Notes under the pieces: generated by a model
Seen by the model: the letters and a program-made list of their open reading frames with translations, nothing else
Databases searched by the model: none
What the model was told of the DNA's origin: nothing
Made by a program: the position numbers and the translations under genes
Assembly (NCBI GenBank): GCA_000620185.1
Contig: JHVO01000013.1
Span: forward strand, 124,001-188,000
Direction of reading: 5' to 3'
Length of the DNA stretch: 64,000 nucleotides
DNA from: Geodermatophilaceae bacterium URHB0062
GTDB taxonomy: Bacteria > Actinomycetota > Actinomycetes > Mycobacteriales > Geodermatophilaceae
Shown here: positions 61,526 through 64,000 of the stretch, piece by piece
How positions within the stretch are numbered: position 1 is the first letter of the stretch
Layout of the letters: the number at the start of each line of letters is the position of its first letter

Positions 61526-64000
61526 GCCCGGCCGGTCCGGTGCCGGAAGAGCCTGGACGCCCGGGTCGCTGGGTGTGGGTGGATCTGCGCCTCGTCCCCG
61601 TGGCCGCGTCGATCTGGACGGTCCAGCTCGCGGCGCCCTACCGGGCTCCGCTGCTGCTGGGTGGGGTCGCGGTCGCGTCGGCCGGGCTGGCCGCCTTCGC
61701 CTTCCGGTGGGCCAGGGCCACCCTGCTCCTCGCGGTCCTGGCGGGCCTCGCGGTCGCCAGCGGGTTCGCGGTCGTTCGCGGACTGGCGCGGGCGGACTCC
61801 CCGCTCCGCGTGGTCGCCGAGTCCGGCCGGACGACCACCGTGGTCCTGCACCTGGACGGACAGGCCCGCGTGCTGTCCGGCGGCCCCGCAATGCGGGTGG
61901 TGGCGGACGCGACGGTCACCACGCTGGTCGATGGCGCCGCACGGCACGGGCTGAACGCGGCCGTGCTGCTGTTCGCGCCGGCCGACGGCTGGCTGGAGCT
62001 CGCACCGGGCCAGCCGGTCCGTGCTCGGGTCAGGACCGCCCTTCCGCGCCCGGGGGACGACGTGATCGCCGTGCTGTCCGCCCGAGGGCCGCCCACCCGG
62101 GTCGGCGACCCGCCGGCGCTCCAACGCGGCGCGGAACTGGTACGCAGCCGGCTCGCAGGGTCGGCCCAGCGCATGCTCGGCGAACGGCCCGCCGGGCTGC
62201 TGCCGGGCCTCGTCGTGGGCGACACCAGCGGCATGGACCCCGTGCTCGTCGAGCAGTTCCGCCGGGCCGGTCTGTCGCACCTCACCGCCGTGTCGGGTGC
62301 GAACGTGGCCATCGTCATCGCGGGTGTGCTGTGGCCCTTGCGCCGCCGGGCGGTGGACCGTCGCACTCAGGCCGCACTGGCCGGCCTCGCGCTGCTCGGG
62401 TTCGTGGTCCTGGCCGGGCCGAGCGCGAGCGTGCTGCGCGCCGCCGCGATGGGCGCCGTCGCGCTCATCGCGCTCGCCTCGGGTCGTCCCCGCGCCGCCG
62501 TGCCGGCCCTGGCGGCCACGGTGTACGTCCTGCTTCTTCTCGATCCCGGGCTGGCCCGGGACGCCGGGTTCGCGCTCTCCGTCGTCGCCACGGCCGCCAT
62601 CGTCCTGCTGGCGCCGGGGTGGTCCTGGCGGCTGCGTTCGCGGGGATGGCCGCCATGGATCGCTGACGCGCTGGCGGTCAGCGCGGCCGCCGGCGTCGCA
62701 ACCGCGCCTTTGATCGCAGGGCTGTCCGGCACGGTGAGCCTGGTGTCCCTTCCGGCGAACCTGCTGGCCGCCCCCGCGGTCGCACCGGCCACTGTCCTCG
62801 GGCTCGCGGCGGCGGTCGTCGGCGTCGCCTGTCCGCCGGTCGCCGACGCGCTCGTATGGCTGGCCGGCTGGGCGGTGCGCTGGCTGGTGCTCGTGGGGGA
62901 CCGGGCCGCAGCGATCCCCGACGCGGCGGCCGGATGGCCGGCCGGCAGCGGAGGAGCACTACTCCTCACCGGCCTGCTGATGACCGTCGGATGGCTCCTG
63001 TGGCGGTACCGGAAGCTTCGGCCACTGGCCGTCGCCGCTGTCGTCGGCCTGGTCGTGCTCGGGTGGCCGGTGCGGCAGGTGGTGCGCGGCTGGCCGCCGA
63101 CGCACTCGGTCGTCGTCGCCTGCGACGTCGGCCAGGGGGATGCGCTGGTCCTGCCCACGGGAGAGGGGGAGGGCGTGCTCGTCGACTCCGGGCCCGACGT
63201 CGGCGCCGTGGACCGCTGTCTGGACAGGTTGGGCATCGACTCGCTGCCCCTGGTGCTCCTCTCGCACCTCGACGCCGACCACGCGGGCGGGCTGCGAGGT
63301 GCCCTGGACGGACGAGACGTCGGAACCGTGGCGACCGGAACGCTGTCGCCGGCCGACAACCGTGCTCCGGCGCTCGATGCCCTCGTTCGCCGATCCGGGG
63401 CGCGGCGGGCGGTCCTCGTCCCCGGCGATCGGCGGACCGTGGGTAAGGCGACGATCGAGGTCCTGGCTCCGGAGCCCCGGCGAGCGACCGCCTTCGCCGA
63501 ACCCAATGACCTGTCGATGGTCGTCCGGGTCACCTACCGCGGGATCCGAGTCCTGTTCACCGGTGACCTGGGCGCGGAGGCCGAGGCACGCATCGTCGCC
63601 GCGGGAACCGACCTCCGGGCCGACGTCCTGAAGGTCCCCCACCACGGCAGTGCCGACGCCGATCCCGACTTCCTCACAGCGACCGGAGCCCGCGTCGCGC
63701 TCGTCTCGGTCGGCGCAGACAACACCTACGGACACCCGGCCCCGAGCACGCTGCGGGTCCTGGAGAGGGCGGGCATGAGGGTGCACCGCACCGATCGCGA
63801 AGGCGACCTGGCCGTCGCGGGCGACGCGGGCTCCTGGGGCGTGGCCACCACGCGCTCGCCGGACGGCATGGCCTCGTCCGGAAACCTCATCGGTACGGGC
63901 GGCGTGAAGACGCACACGGTGGCCGCAGTGCTTCCGGCGACGGGGAAGCGTCGGACACGCGTGACACGATGCGGGGGTGCCAGCGACGCCCGTGGAGCCG
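61522..64000 (+). CDS. comEC: ComEC/Rec2 competence protein, 3' end outside window
   Basis: The frame from GTG 61522 is open to the end of the window, at least 826 residues. An N-terminal pair of helices and a DUF4131-type region come first, then the Competence domain (LLPGLVVGDTSGMDPVLVEQ, LSHLTAVSGANVAIVIAGV) with many helices, then a metallo-beta-lactamase domain (CDVGQGDALVLPTGEGEGVL, LLSHLDADHAGG, LFTGDLG, VPHHGSADAD). It forms the DNA-uptake channel and may degrade one strand. A GTG at 63977 behind CACGAT could be the start of the next gene (holA in mycobacteria). Confidence 0.95.
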   Translation, partial: MSPAGPVPEEPGRPGRWVWVDLRLVPVAASIWTVQLAAPYRAPLLLGGVAVASAGLAAFAFRWARATLLLAVLAGLAVASGFAVVRGLARADSPLRVVAESGRTTTVVLHLDGQARVLSGGPAMRVVADATVTTLVDGAARHGLNAAVLLFAPADGWLELAPGQPVRARVRTALPRPGDDVIAVLSARGPPTRVGDPPALQRGAELVRSRLAGSAQRMLGERPAGLLPGLVVGDTSGMDPVLVEQFRRAGLSHLTAVSGANVAIVIAGVLWPLRRRAVDRRTQAALAGLALLGFVVLAGPSASVLRAAAMGAVALIALASGRPRAAVPALAATVYVLLLLDPGLARDAGFALSVVATAAIVLLAPGWSWRLRSRGWPPWIADALAVSAAAGVATAPLIAGLSGTVSLVSLPANLLAAPAVAPATVLGLAAAVVGVACPPVADALVWLAGWAVRWLVLVGDRAAAIPDAAAGWPAGSGGALLLTGLLMTVGWLLWRYRKLRPLAVAAVVGLVVLGWPVRQVVRGWPPTHSVVVACDVGQGDALVLPTGEGEGVLVDSGPDVGAVDRCLDRLGIDSLPLVLLSHLDADHAGGLRGALDGRDVGTVATGTLSPADNRAPALDALVRRSGARRAVLVPGDRRTVGKATIEVLAPEPRRATAFAEPNDLSMVVRVTYRGIRVLFTGDLGAEAEARIVAAGTDLRADVLKVPHHGSADADPDFLTATGARVALVSVGADNTYGHPAPSTLRVLERAGMRVHRTDREGDLAVAGDAGSWGVATTRSPDGMASSGNLIGTGGVKTHTVAAVLPATGKRRTRVTRCGGASDARGA

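Noticed and set aside
63977-64000. Start of holA
   Set aside because: GTG 63977 behind CACGAT fits the leaderless pattern and mycobacterial gene order, but only eight codons are inside the window.

Overview
The window is high-GC DNA from an actinomycete. The mycobacterial-type gene order, split ClpP1/ClpP2, a CtaJ-like cytochrome oxidase subunit, a SigG-type sigma factor, a mycothiol-linked Rv2466c homologue and many leaderless GTG/ATG starts behind TANNNT boxes all point there. A member of Geodermatophilaceae or a close relative is my best guess; this is inferred from gene content and style, not from a 16S gene.

Layout. (1) 1-16.9 kb is mostly ordinary chromosome: an amidase tail, a ctaJ-like gene, DUF5130, pepN, the Rv2466c-like DsbA protein, an SDR, DUF429, rpiB, an Eis-like acetyltransferase, a DUF5655 protein, a large lipoprotein, a sigG-type sigma factor with a VOC protein, a small r1t-type holin-like protein, an intracellular-type subtilase, and a HelD-family gene (helR) preceded by a near-perfect rifamycin-associated element (RAE). 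(2) 16.9-29.0 kb is a decayed accessory block ending at a tRNA-Gly. It holds secreted proteins of unknown function, a degraded IS481-type transposase, a PQQ-type beta-propeller, a cpaF fragment, a Ser/Thr kinase broken by about four frameshifts, a Gly/Val-repeat protein, a DUF4383-like remnant, a cell-wall amidase lipoprotein, an intact IS3-family element and a few orphan small genes. (3) 29.1-33.6 kb carries a CaCA-type transporter, an ArsR/SRPBCC pair with a probable operator, a secreted SMP-30-like propeller, tRNA-Pro and an HSL-type esterase. (4) 33.8-64 kb is a long housekeeping block: tig-clpP1-clpP2-clpX, convergent valS, folC-DUF4233-ndk, two radical-SAM-linked genes, rne, rplU-rpmA-obg-proB-def-proA, a MoxR/VWA pair, nadD-rsfS-gpgP, degV and comEA-comEC. 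Much of parts 1 and 4 follows, in mirror image, the M. tuberculosis segment around Rv2413c-Rv2468c.

How it works together. Part 4 joins protein folding and turnover (trigger factor, ClpXP), translation and ribosome assembly (ValS, L21, L27, Obg, RsfS), RNA decay (RNase E/G), proline and NAD synthesis, and DNA uptake (ComEA/ComEC). Gene ends are often marked by long perfect hairpins. A family of about 57-nt hairpin repeats occurs at four gene ends. The most notable signals are the RAE-HelR pair, the hairpin repeat family, the 16-bp tandem array upstream of nadD, and the tRNA-flanked pseudogene-rich block with its frameshifted kinase.
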